Shown here piece after piece: positions 23,806 to 36,941 of a DNA stretch of 64,000 nt. The DNA is taken from NCBI GenBank assembly GCA_000349905.1, contig KB722741.1, forward strand, positions 895,392 through 959,391, given 5' to 3'. The stretch is from Volvariella volvacea V23 (Eukaryota > Basidiomycota > Agaricomycetes > Agaricales > Pluteaceae). Position 1 is the first letter of the stretch. Each line of letters opens with the position of its first letter. Under the pieces are notes generated by a model that was given only the letters and a program-made list of their open reading frames with translations, did no database searches and was not told the origin of the DNA. A program made the position numbers and the translations under genes.

Positions 23806-25395
23806 ATGAGCTATCACCCCCACCCAGTCGCCCACGCTCCTCATTCCTATTCTCATTCATTCCCAACCCTACATCCCGTTCAAGCTCCAGGTCATTCCCA
23901 AACCCGGCACGTTTCGACACACGGTGCTTCCCATGGATCCAAGGAGAAGCGAAGCAGGCGGGGAGGACGGACTGTCGGGTCACAGAATTTCGGGATGGAG
24001 GAAATAAAAGAGTTGCTGAGGGTCGTGCGGGCGGTTCTCCCCATCGGCCCGAGTGGATGGTTGAAGGTCGGGAATGACTACGAGGCGTGGGTGAGGACGC
24101 AGTCGAATGTCAGTTCACGGGATGTGAAAACGTTGAAGGACAAGTATAACCGAGTATGCCACACCTTGCCGTGCGTTGAATGTATCGAACTCATTGCGGT
24201 GCTGTAGCTTGTAAGGGAAGCGAGAGAAAAGCCAGAGGCAGCTGGACCTCGAAGTGAAATTCTAAAGAATGCGCTGGGTATTGATGAGCTTATTGAGGCT
24301 AAGCTGGCCTCGCCTGATGCCCGCGACGCTCTCAACGAGACGCCAACACCGGCTCAAGAAGCTGTTGGCCCAGAAGACGCCGAACCTGACACCGAGGAAG
24401 ATCCCATTGAAGAGCGTCAAGAAAGGGGAGTCGTTCCTGGCGTCACAGGTGGGCAACCAATAACGTCGAGGTCGCCAAGTAAGTATTCTACACGCTTGTG
24501 GAATTGCTAATTAAGCGACGCAAAACTAGTTGTCGACGATGCTCGAAGTTCGGCGTCAGCTTCACCGCCACCACGGCTGCCACCGCTTCAACATATGGCC
24601 CATCCTCCACCTCTTTCGTCAGGCCCACAGGCCTTCCCACCATTTATGACTTACTATAACCCAAGTCCCTACTGGGACCCCCATACTGCACAACCACCCT
24701 ACACACCCAGCTTCAACCAAGGCCACATACCACCTCCACCTCCAACCACAGCACCCCCGCCTCCACCCCCACCACACTTCTCAACAGGCTTCTCATCAGC
24801 CCAAATCACCACCCTCCAGAACGAGAACCGCGAGCTACGCGCGCGGATAGACCACCTCACCGCCTCCCTGATGCACGAGATGCAGCGGGTGCACGCGGTC
24901 GAGCGCGCAAAGGACAAGATGGAGTCCAAGGCGACGATGTACCGGACGTTGTATGAGTCTCAGCTTGCGACGCGGTGTCGTGGGTGTTGTCATTGCCACC
25001 ATTATAGCTACGACCGCGATCAGGACCAGGACCAGGAGAGGGACCAGGACCACGGCCATGGACATGGACATGGACACGGGCATAGGCATAGGCACAAATA
25101 CGACCGGGGTCATGACCACGATCGCGATCGTGGACATCGACGGTGTACATCGCGGGCTAGTTCAGCAGAGCCGGCTCCTAAGCGGCAAAAGTCTCGCCAC
25201 AGCCCTGGTCATGGGCTGCGGAGCGAGGAAGGTGAAGGAGAGGGTGAACACGTGCAGGCGAAAGAGCAAGAGCGAGAGCAAGGCCAGAGCGGTGCTCCTC
25301 CAAGTCAGGAAGGACAGCGGCATAGTGAGGGGCATAGTGGAGATTCCGCGGATGTGGATGGTCCGTCCTCGAATACGTTGTTGGAGTATCCTTGA
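23806..25395 (+). CDS. Myb-like (DUF6818-type) coiled-coil protein
   Basis: The predicted protein has 494 aa in three exons (23806-24153, 24208-24478, 24530-25395) with matching phases. Residues about 60-130 (SQNFGMEEIKELLRVVRAVL, GPSGWLKVGNDYEAWV, SSRDVKTLKDKYNRLVREAR) resemble the Myb/SANT-like domain that Pfam, from memory, calls DUF6818 and that is abundant in Agaricomycetes. Then come an acidic/Pro-rich region and a coiled coil (ITTLQNENRELRARIDHLTA, HEMQRVHAVERAKDKMESKA). After it are a Cys/His cluster (CRGCCHCHH), an Asp/Gln then Gly-His repeat (DQDQDQ, HGHGHGHGHGHRHRHK), an Arg/Asp-His stretch, a possible basic nuclear signal (PAPKRQKSRH) and the end LLEYP. It may be a DNA-binding or chromatin protein; function unknown. 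A diverged copy of its coiled-coil-to-end part is fused to the HSP70 gene directly downstream. Confidence 0.8.
25010..25140 (+). repeat. Coding microsatellite, Asp/Gln and Gly-His tract
   Basis: Degenerate hexanucleotide repeats (GACCAG-type, then GGACAT-type) inside the last exon of the Myb-like gene encode the Asp-Gln and Gly-His runs. Length variation between strains is likely. The downstream chimera has a shorter version at about 28380-28480. Confidence 0.7.
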
Positions 25396-25871
25396 TGTTT
25401 GTCCACCTCATGGACTAGAGATTGTATATTATAATTAGTAATTCATGTTATGAGTCCCATTTTAACTTGATAGGCGAAAACAGGCGCGCAATGTGGGCAT
25501 AAATAGGCTGATCTATTTTCCAAAGCATCACTGCGTCAACAACAAAGTCAGTACACGGCCTTGAACACCCAATGAGAGCAGTTTAGATATATGTATTTAA
25601 CAAAAACCATACTATTCGAGATATAGGGTGCACGCGGTGCAGCCATCTACGCTGCGGTCCTGAGCGCTAGTTTGAGCGCCAGCGTATTGGTTCCGCGCGC
25701 TTGTTCCCGCGCTAGCGCCCACCGATTAGTCATCACTCCGCCCAGGCATGAAGCACGCTGACCCGGTCACGCACTGACCGCGCCAGACAGGTCAGACCGT
25801 CAGCGCGCCAATTCGCTAAAAACACCACTGCTCCCGTCACATCCCCCGAAAGCCCCATTCAAAACGACCTC
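25396..25871. other. Upstream of HSP70 chimera
   Basis: About 480 bp after the Myb-like gene. The last 200 bp are GC-rich with several GCGC/AGCGC motifs. I found no clear array of alternating nGAAn heat-shock elements. Confidence 0.4.
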
Positions 25872-28629
25872 ATGCCCCCCGCAAAGCCTATCGGAATTGG
25901 CATCGACCTCGGCACGACCTACTCGTGAGTCTCACACATGCAACCGAAATATATTGTCCAACTGAGCTGATCTTCCTCTAGATGCGTCGGCGCCTGGCGC
26001 AACGGCCGTGTGGAGATCATCCCCAACGATCACGGCAATCGAACGATCGCCCTNNNNNNNNNNNNNNNNNNNNNNNNNNNNNNNNNNNNNNNNNNNNNNN
26101 NNNNNNNNNNNNNNNNNNNNNNNNNNNNNNNNNNNNNNNNNNNNNNNNNNNNNTGCCGCGACAAAGCCTATTTCTCGGTCCGGACCCTCAAGAACATGTG
26201 GTGGGTATTTTTTTGCTTTTTGTTGTTTTTCATGGCTCACCCGGCGCTTTTAGGCTATACGGCGTCAAGCGCCTTGTTGGGCGACAATTCGACGATGTGG
26301 AGGTGCAGGCTGATATTAGACGCCTCCCGTTCCGGGTCTTTGATAAGGCCGGCAAGCCATACATCCACGTGGAGTACGGCGGCGCAACTAAAGAACTCGT
26401 GAGCAATCCCCTGCATTATAGCTGGATAGAGAACAAACACTCATTGCGAGCCCATAGTCTCCGGAAGAGGTCTCGTCCATGATTCTGTCAAAAATGAAGG
26501 AGAACGCCGAGGCACATCTCGGTGGTGCAGTTGACTGTGCCGTCATATCGGTCCCTGCACATTTCAACCAGTCTCAACGCCAGGCAACTATGAAAGCTGG
26601 AGAGATGGCTGGTTTTCGCGAGCTCCGTGTTATAAACGAGCCTAGCGCCGCTGCTATTGCATATAGTCTTGAGAAAGGGGTGAGAGATGAACGAAACGTT
26701 CTCATTTTTGATCTTGGTGGTGGTACTTTGGATGTATCCCTTGTCACCATTGAGGACGGTATTATTGAGGTCAAGGCTACTGCCGGTGACGGACACCTTG
26801 GCGGTGTGGATTTCGATAACCGCCTTGTCGACCACTTTATTCGTGAATTCTATTCCAAGCACCAGAAAGGTATGTCACTCCTTTTAGTATAACTCAATCA
26901 CGCTCAACTCTATTTAGATTTATCTTCCAGCCCCCGTGCCGTCCGTCGCCTCCGTACGGTATGCGAGCGCGCTAAGCGCGCGCTATCTTCAGCCACTCAA
27001 GCGTCCCTCGAAATCGACACACTGCTTGACTCTATCGATTTCTACACCTCCCTCACTCGAGAAAAGTTTGAAGAACTATGTTCGGACCTCTTCAATCGAG
27101 CGCTTGAACCGGTGAAAAAGGTCATCCACGACTCGCGCGTCAAAAAGGACGACGTATGTAAAGTCATATTCGTCGGCGGTGCAACTCGGATGCCTCGCAT
27201 CGCCACGCTTGTATCCAGCTTCTTTGGATATAATCCCGATGACAGCGTGCCGCTGGCCAATCAGAGCATTAATCCAGATGAAGCCGTTGCATATGGTACC
27301 GCGATACAGGCTGCTATGCTTTGTGGCGACGACTCCGAGAAGATACAAGATCTGCTCTTACTCGATGTTACCCCCTTGTCGCTTGGTATCACGACGGAGG
27401 GCACCTCAACTACGATAATTAAGCATAATTCTGGTATTCCCACAAAGAGGTCTGAAAGCGTCTATACTTCGGACAACCTCATAAATATCTTTGAGGGCGA
27501 GCATTTGCACCATGGGAGTAATCACTCGTTTGGGGAGATAAATCTTTCCGGCCTCCCTCCTGGTCTTCGTACTATCGAAGTTACGTTCGACATTGACGTC
27601 AATGGCGTCGTGGCCATTTCTGCCTGCGACAAAGCTACTGGCGAGACAGGCGGTATTACGGTCACGATGAATAAAGATCATCTGACTAGAGATGATGAGA
27701 ATGGGCGCGTAAACCAAGAGTCAGAGGGTGAAAATGGTACGTTGAGTATTTTATTAGCATATATGCGATTCCGTTAACAACATTCTGGTGACAAGATGGG
27801 TCTGCTACTCTTTGCAGCATATCTGAAGACGACTCTGAATCCCACGAACCCCGCGACACTCCTACCGACACCAGGCTGACGAGTCAACCAGGTGCGTATA
27901 AATGCCGAAAAGCTGTGGATTTCTGTTTATGTGACTGCTCCAGAGCTCGACAGTTCAGTAGAGGCGCTGAAAAGAGAGTATGATTCCAATCCAAAGGGCC
28001 TAGAGGGTGTTGCAGGGTAGGTCTCTTGGGCCGAATCTCCTTGAAGGGTATATAATGATGTGCTCCACAGTCCTAGCACGCATAGATCACCTGAGCCAAC
28101 ACCAGTATCAGCCTCAACATCAGCACTAGTACCAGCACCAGCACCAGCAGCGCTGCACCACACCACAGACTCCTCAGCTCAATTCAACGCTCTCCAAAAC
28201 GATATCCGTGAACTCCGAACCCGAGTCGATCATCTCACCAACCACCTCATGCACAGCATGCACCAAGTAAACACCCTCGAACGCGAAAGGGACAAGGCAG
28301 AACTAACAATGTACCGTACGATATACGAGCCCCATCTCGCGATGCGGTGCCACGGCTGCTATCGCTGTCAGCCCCACACCCACGACCAAGATCACTACCA
28401 AGATCACTATCAAGACCAGGACCAGGACCACGGCCATGGCCGCGGGTACAAGCACAAGTACGACCGCGGGCGCGAGCACGATCGTGAGCTTGGACGGCGG
28501 CGCAGTGCGTCTCGGCCCAGCTCTGCGGAACCGGCGACTAAGCGGCAGAAGTCGCATTATGATTACGGCTGTGGGCAGAGTAGAGATCCTGTGGAGCAGG
28601 ACTCGAATATGCTGCTCGAGTACCCGTGA
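25872..28629 (+). CDS. HSP70 chimera with coiled-coil/His-Asp tail
   Basis: HSP70 ATPase and substrate-binding beta domain joined to a foreign C-terminus. HSP70 signatures: [33 protein letters not shown] and [21 protein letters not shown], then [13 protein letters not shown] and [19 protein letters not shown]. The helical lid is nearly absent; only [18 protein letters not shown], recalling the last lid helix, remains. The protein then continues [30 protein letters not shown], a [17 protein letters not shown] run, PATKRQKSH and LLEYP, a diverged copy of the end of the gene upstream. Exons seen: 25872-25924, 25982 to the gap, about 26252-26398, 26458-26869, 26918-27736, 27796-27891, 27944-28016 and 28071-28629; all phases fit. 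Around 26154-26251 the frame right after the gap does not fit the HSP70 family cleanly (an [13 protein letters not shown] reading), so a lesion or poor sequence there is possible. Confidence 0.8.
26054..26153. other. Assembly gap (100 N)
   Basis: Exactly 100 N, a placeholder of unknown true length, inside the second exon of the HSP70 chimera. It removes part of the first ATPase subdomain. Confidence 0.98.
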
Positions 28630-29396
28630 TTATTTGTTGTTTCTTTTTTTCGACCGTACAGGTTGTATATTATAATCTGTAGTTTATATTAGAATTCCGT
28701 ATTTGTGATGGGCGCTCATGCGTTGATCTGCGATACGGGGGTTTTAGTCGAGCAAAATCGATAGACTACGGAATAGGTGACGGTGGGCAGGAAGGGAGAA
28801 TGAGTGGCAGATGAGGGTGCAAGCATTCAAGGCATTTCTATCGTCCCTAAGGTGTTCAGAAATGGTTTCAAGGAGTCCAGGTAACCAAATGGGTTCGTGT
28901 GACATGGGCTGAAGCAAATCTGACGAAGCGCGCCCTGATGTGGTGCAGACAACTCGTTACGAACGTTTGAGCACCAACCAAATGTCCCATCATTTGCTGA
29001 TTGAGACTATTAACAGGCAGAAAGCTCCGGGCTCTTTTGACACTATAGCTACGTTGTAAATACATATGATCTAGTAAAGTATCTCGACAAAATTTACTGA
29101 GACGCACAGAGACTCTGCAGGTAACATGGTAGTCCAGATGGTATCAAGATCAAGACAGGGTAATAGTAATGGTCCTCGAGGGAAGGTATAAATATACCAG
29201 ACACGAGAAGAGAGACGCGTCAACGAACGACAAGGGTAGGGTGGTATGCATGAGAGTCCGTTTGATGTGTCGTAAGAGTTCGTTAAAATGGAGAGCAGGG
29301 AAAGGAGAAAAGGATCGGAAAGGATAGTACGATTCGAGGAGAAACGAGAAGGGAGAGATTGTCCGAGGATAAGTCCGGTATGAAACCAAAGTCTCT
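28630..29396. other. Shared 3' flank, no gene supported
   Basis: About 770 bp between the convergent HSP70 chimera and GMC oxidoreductase. The reading frames present look like chance frames. Confidence 0.45.
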
Positions 29397-32143
<2,747 letters not shown>

Positions 32144-33004
32144 CTAAAGGGAGCTAGTTAGGGAGCGGCGAAGGTTGAACTTGAGGAGAGGGTGATTTCG
32201 TTAAAATCGAGAAAGCACGGAAAATTTTGACGTTCGCCCACAAAGGCACCCCAGTTTTTATAACTCTTTTGCATTACGAATGATTTCATAGCGGAACTAG
32301 ATGAGCAAGCGCATGAGCACAAAAACAGAACCCAAGAAGAAAGTCCCGGCTCTTGGGATGACAACGAGGAGCAGTCAAGCCGCGGCACATTTGGCATGCC
32401 ATTGCAGTAAGGAGAAAGCCGGGTGCACAAGCGGATGTTCGAGGTTCCAATGCAGGGAGACTTCTGGCCGAGTTCTCGCCCTCATATAGAGCACCGAGAC
32501 TCTTGGCCAGCACCCTATGGTAATAGATGTCGTACCACCGACTTGTAGGGCAGAAAGCGTGGTGCTTGTGACTAGGTGATCAGAATGAATTAGCAATAAA
32601 AGCCACAACACAGCATAGCCTCTTCTGGTTAGTGGACCCTCTCACCATATGCCGGCCGCCGCTGCTTTCGATGTTTTCCATCATCTTCAGGGCTACGAAT
32701 CCCCGAAGTTTTCGTCGAAAGTCGGGTGGCGAGCGAAGTGAAAGACGCGACGATTCCAGTATTCTCAAGGCTGTGCTCCAAGTTGGTCGGGGCCCAACTG
32801 GGCGCTAATCAGGCACCAGGGGAGAGCGCCCCGATAATCTCATATCTAATCATCGTCGAACACGTTCCGTTCATCAACATCAACAATGAATGCCGCCGTG
32901 GCACGCCTCCCAAAAAAATCGGGACACGAATAACGCCTACACAGCATCTATGACTATCGCCCTCTACCTCCCCAGTCCCTCAATCTCGAGCTCTTCAACC
33001 TCAA
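32144..33004. other. Divergent promoter region
   Basis: About 860 bp between the divergent GMC and Chs7-like genes, holding both upstream regions. No gene, RNA or repeat recognised. Confidence 0.45.
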
Positions 33005-34261
33005 ATGGTGGAATTCGGGTACTTCAACTACTTTTGTGAAAATACCCCATCTTATCCGTGGTGCAATCTCTTCTATCGTCAGGTGAGTTTGGCTCCGTTG
33101 TGTTTTGCGTGCTGCATAGGGTGTTTTCGGAAGCTGACGCTGCGCACTCCACGCCGCTTGCCTTGGCAGTTGCAACGCAGGGCTCCTTCACTCTTACTTG
33201 GTGTCTCTGCGGACCCAGACTCTGCACCTGTCGGCATCAACCCGGAATGCGGAATCCCTCGAGCAGGTCACAACAACTCTCCGTCAAATGTCGTCAACAA
33301 CGTTTTTTGCTTCCTATGCACGGTGTGGGTTGGAGTTTTGATGTACAAGGCTGTTCGGCGGAAGATCGCTTTTGGTGAGTCGTTGATGCTGTTCAACGTC
33401 GTGTCCATGCGTCTCATGATGCCATCCGTGACCTTCGCACACACGAAGCCCGGATTGAATTCCGAGTACTCCTAGCGCTGTATGGACTGTCACTACTACT
33501 CCAACTTCTAACAATCGGCTCGTTCTTGAAACAAGGCTCTACCTCGCTAGTAGTAATCACCGCCGTCCACCTTGGGATCCTGTCAACCACGTTCTGGGCC
33601 CTCTTCGCCTTCGCGCTCGTGATCTTCCTGGAAGTTCTACAACTTGAAGAGAGATCGCTCAATTTTCCGTTCATTGCGCTCAGTTCAGGATTCCTTGGGT
33701 TTTTCGTGTTCGCTGCGTCCGGATATGTCGGGTTAGACATCGGATTTGGGTTTTCGGAGCAAAATCAACCAGGCACGCCCTGGGAGAAGTTGAGAAGTGT
33801 ACCCTTGTTTATTTTCGCGGTTTTATGGCCTCTCACGTACGTCAATCACCTCTCGCGGCTGCTAAGCGACGTAATTGACTTGATTTCTCTTGGCACAAGT
33901 GCTATTGCCTTTTACCTTGCCGTGGTGGGATATCTTTTGATCTGGCGTCTTCGGGACTTCGCCTCGCTTCGATACCTTGTTTTGTCTTTCACCCTTTTCG
34001 CGGTTGCTCAAGTGGATTATTTCATTTTGAGTGGTCCCATTTGTGATGTAAGGCCTTCTTCCCACCCCATGTGTGCTCTCGTGTTGCTGACCACCTCTTT
34101 AGATCACTTCCGCGCGACTGGATGGGTCATTTATCGCGACATTCCTCAACACAGCGAGCTTGACTACTTTGTACCTCTCTTGGAAGGTTATGACAGAAGG
34201 TACGCTGACCTCACCATCCTTCATTGCCCGAGACTCCTGATACTTTCGCCCCTCAGATTAA
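33005..34261 (+). CDS. Chs7-like chitin synthase export chaperone
   Basis: Chs7 is an ER membrane protein needed for exit of chitin synthase Chs3 from the ER. The predicted protein has 327 aa. It starts MVEFGYFNYFCENTPSYPWCNLF, close to the family start (F-x-FIC-x-A-LPLCSL), then GINPECGIPRAGHNN and at least six hydrophobic helices (FCFLCTVWVGVLMY, LLALYGLSLLLQLLTIGSF, TTFWALFAFALVIFLEVLQL, SLVALIFFAV-like segments). QVDYFILSGPICD-ITSARLDGSFIATFLNTASL is the conserved C-terminal part. Exons: 33005-33082, 33170-33374, 33449-34047, 34103-34199 and a 5-nt end exon 34257-34261, giving KVMTED and a stop. If the last intron is not spliced, translation would instead run 14 codons on to a stop at 34240. 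Basidiomycetes often have several Chs7 paralogs, and this may be a diverged one. Confidence 0.8.
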
Positions 34262-34784
34262 AGGCAAACCTCGCCATTCTCCCCTTACGATCTTAACGAC
34301 CGCCATATGTTGATATTAATTTATTGCATCGTACGCTTTGGATGCTCGTGATATTCTTGTTCCACCCAGCTGCTAACTTTCTGTACATTCGGACACTCGC
34401 ATTAGACCTTCGATCATCCCGTCACAGATGTGTATGACTCTGGATTGTAACTGGTTTGAGTTTCCTGTACATCTGCATTTTCTACCATTTGTAACAATGT
34501 ATACAGTTCTTCACGACACTGCTATCGGAATTCTGATTGAATTTAAGGACTTGCACCTATGTTCCCTTTACACGACGCAGCCCTGCAGGCGGGTACACAG
34601 GAGAAATTGCTAATGAGCTTTGGTGTATTCAAATAGCCTGACCGACTATTTACAGCAGTAGCTGCTAGTACCCCTTGCACGTGCAAGCCTGTCAGTGGCG
34701 GAAGAGCCGAAAGCGCCTCACCGTCAAAGACCCTTTTTATCCCTCTGTTTCTTTGTACCACGACCACTTGTCCTACGCTTGTAA
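34262..34784. other. Intergenic, no gene supported
   Basis: About 520 bp between the Chs7-like gene and the first F-box paralog. One CCTGCAGG octamer occurs near 34583. Nothing else noted. Confidence 0.45.
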
Positions 34785-36398
34785 ATGCTTTTATCCTTGT
34801 CTGACGCCAACTCATTTCGATCCGTTGACGCTCTCGCCAAATTGCGGCTATATAATGCCTCCAAACCGATTTCCAAACTTCCTGCAGAGCTCATCATCGA
34901 GATCCTGACCATCCTCGTCGACGAAGCGCAAGGTAACGTGGCGGGTACTCACGACAGAGTTACCGGATGGATTCCCGCCACTCAATTCTGTGCACAGTGG
35001 AGAAAGGTGGCGCTCAGGAGTCGAGGACTGTGGACACGGGTCTGGATGAAGAAATTAGACTTATTTAAGGTCTTCTTGGAGCGATCGGTGGATCAACCAT
35101 TGCACATTGACACTTGGCGTGGTCGAGTAAATGATACCGAGTACGATGAAATGTTTAGGCACCTGGTCGCCAACATGTTCCGAATCCGAACGCTATACCT
35201 TTGGCAGGACCTCACCGGACACAGGCTTTCGTGGCTACAAGGCCGGCGCGCTCGGCAACTAGAATCCCTAAGGCTTCATCGTATTGGCCTTGTCTTAGCC
35301 CCGAACAATAGGCGCTTTGCTACTAGTAGTATCGCTCCTGATCCCAGCATCATGCCAAAGCTTCGCCGACTGGAGGTCATGTCCTGCGTGCAAGAAGACT
35401 GGACACCCCTCCTCCCTTCCCATCTCCCGGCAGTCACACACCTCACCATTGAATGCTTTACCCAAGCCGACCAACTTGATCTGCTTAAGCGCTGCTACAA
35501 TGTCCGTCGCCTATCGATAAGACTGATCAATAATAGGCCCGACTCTGGTTTCCAACCTCCACGCATGATGCTCAGACATCTTACGCACTTGTATTTGGAC
35601 AGCTTGTCATGGGCGACGCTTAAACAAGCAACTATCCCATCAATACGGCACGTTCGTCTTACCCCCCGTTTTGGCTTTGCGACGCGCGAATCGGTGTTTG
35701 AAGCTTGCCGTGCTATTAAAGAAATAATGGGGCGCATCGTAAATCAGGTCCCTATCTCACGACTCGATCATTTTAATCTGGTCTGGGGTTTCCATGGTAT
35801 ACTATTTGTAAAGGCGGTCACCAGGATGGGACAACAGCGGATATTCTTGTATGATAATCTTCCCACCTATTCAATGAGCGATCTGAGTGCTACAGCCCTC
35901 GATGCGCTCCAAGACTCGACTTTTGGACTTGGGAGTATCATCCGAGCAATGGATCTTGGTCACATTAAACAGCGGGATATAGCGGCTCTTCGTCGGATTA
36001 CTAGTACAAGGGCCGCTCAAGGATGTGCAATCTACCTTCTCCGTAACTACGACGCGTTCATTGGCTTTCTTTCATTCGACAGCCGACCAACGAACTCTCC
36101 TGATCTCCCTCATCAATCACCCACCGGAGTTTGTGGGTGCGACGAATGCCACGAAATGCGTATCCGAGCTTATCCCAACCTGAAGGATTTAGGCTTGTGT
36201 GTAGAGGAGCGGTATTTCAGGGATCACAGTTCATCAAATATAGATATATTCTTGGGTTGGCTCGAAGAACGACAGAGAAGGGGACGGGAACTGAAGGTAT
36301 TGAGGCTGAGATTCGGTGGAGGAGGTCGAGAGGGGGCAGAGTCATTGCAGACCCGGATCAGTCCTTTTGTTACGAAAGTAGTTTTAATGGAAGAGTGA
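34785..36398 (+). CDS. F-box/LRR-like protein, cluster copy 1
   Basis: The predicted protein has 537 aa and no intron. The F-box region reads KPISKLPAELIIEILTILVDEA, followed by the family block TGWIPATQFCAQWRKVALRSRGLWTRVWM and FLERSVDQPLHIDTW. The middle part has repeated Leu-rich strands with MPKLRRLEVMSCVQEDWTPLLPSHLP and THLTIECF. The C-terminal part has a CGCDECHEM motif and ends IDIFLGWLEERQRRGRELKVL, then a last beta-like segment. This is the F-box architecture of Agaricomycete expansions. It is one of three intact paralogs (with 36942-38633 and 43914-45653), all on the forward strand. ATG 34785 is the first in frame. Confidence 0.75.
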   Translation: MLLSLSDANSFRSVDALAKLRLYNASKPISKLPAELIIEILTILVDEAQGNVAGTHDRVTGWIPATQFCAQWRKVALRSRGLWTRVWMKKLDLFKVFLERSVDQPLHIDTWRGRVNDTEYDEMFRHLVANMFRIRTLYLWQDLTGHRLSWLQGRRARQLESLRLHRIGLVLAPNNRRFATSSIAPDPSIMPKLRRLEVMSCVQEDWTPLLPSHLPAVTHLTIECFTQADQLDLLKRCYNVRRLSIRLINNRPDSGFQPPRMMLRHLTHLYLDSLSWATLKQATIPSIRHVRLTPRFGFATRESVFEACRAIKEIMGRIVNQVPISRLDHFNLVWGFHGILFVKAVTRMGQQRIFLYDNLPTYSMSDLSATALDALQDSTFGLGSIIRAMDLGHIKQRDIAALRRITSTRAAQGCAIYLLRNYDAFIGFLSFDSRPTNSPDLPHQSPTGVCGCDECHEMRIRAYPNLKDLGLCVEERYFRDHSSSNIDIFLGWLEERQRRGRELKVLRLRFGGGGREGAESLQTRISPFVTKVVLMEE

Positions 36399-36941
36399 GG
36401 GCGAGCATGATGGGCTGTAGCTCTTCTCCCTTCCCCGCTTATCTTGAGCAAACTTTGTGCGTGCGCGCTGTGGATACATTCTATATATCTTGGTGTATTT
36501 ATCATAAATGGAGTGAATTCCTTAAGGATGGAAATGGTGTTGATATTAGCTAGACTAGGGTTCGATGGACAGACGCGTCTGCACACACATACTGTGGATC
36601 AAAGGCATGAGTGGCCAATGGAGAGGAAAGCCACGGCTTGTGTATGCTTGTATGTTGAGGAGTCTCTTTCCTTTAGCGCGCTGTAACCCGCTGTTGTGTC
36701 CTTCGCGTGGCTTCACGTATTGACACCGCCATTGCCCTCGAACGAAATCCTTCACCTAATAACGCCATGCATTGTCAAGCGCAGCGGGGATGCGCCGTCC
36801 GAGAAGGTTAGGGAGTGAGGACATGATGTGGCATCGTAAACCGCAAGCTCACGTGCCATCGTCAGAGCGCCTACACCTGCAGCAAGCTGCAGCACCCTCC
36901 TTACATCCGCTCACCCACGATCCCTGAACACATGCACCCAA
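36399..36941. other. Intergenic between F-box copies
   Basis: About 540 bp with no coding-like frame. It holds the upstream region of F-box copy 2. Confidence 0.45.

Noticed and set aside
24857..25150. Val/His and Met/Val-rich frames opposite the Myb-like gene
   Set aside because: Shadows of the Asp/Gln/His coding microsatellite.
25396..25871. Heat-shock elements upstream of the HSP70 chimera
   Set aside because: No convincing array of alternating nGAAn/nTTCn pentamers was found by eye.
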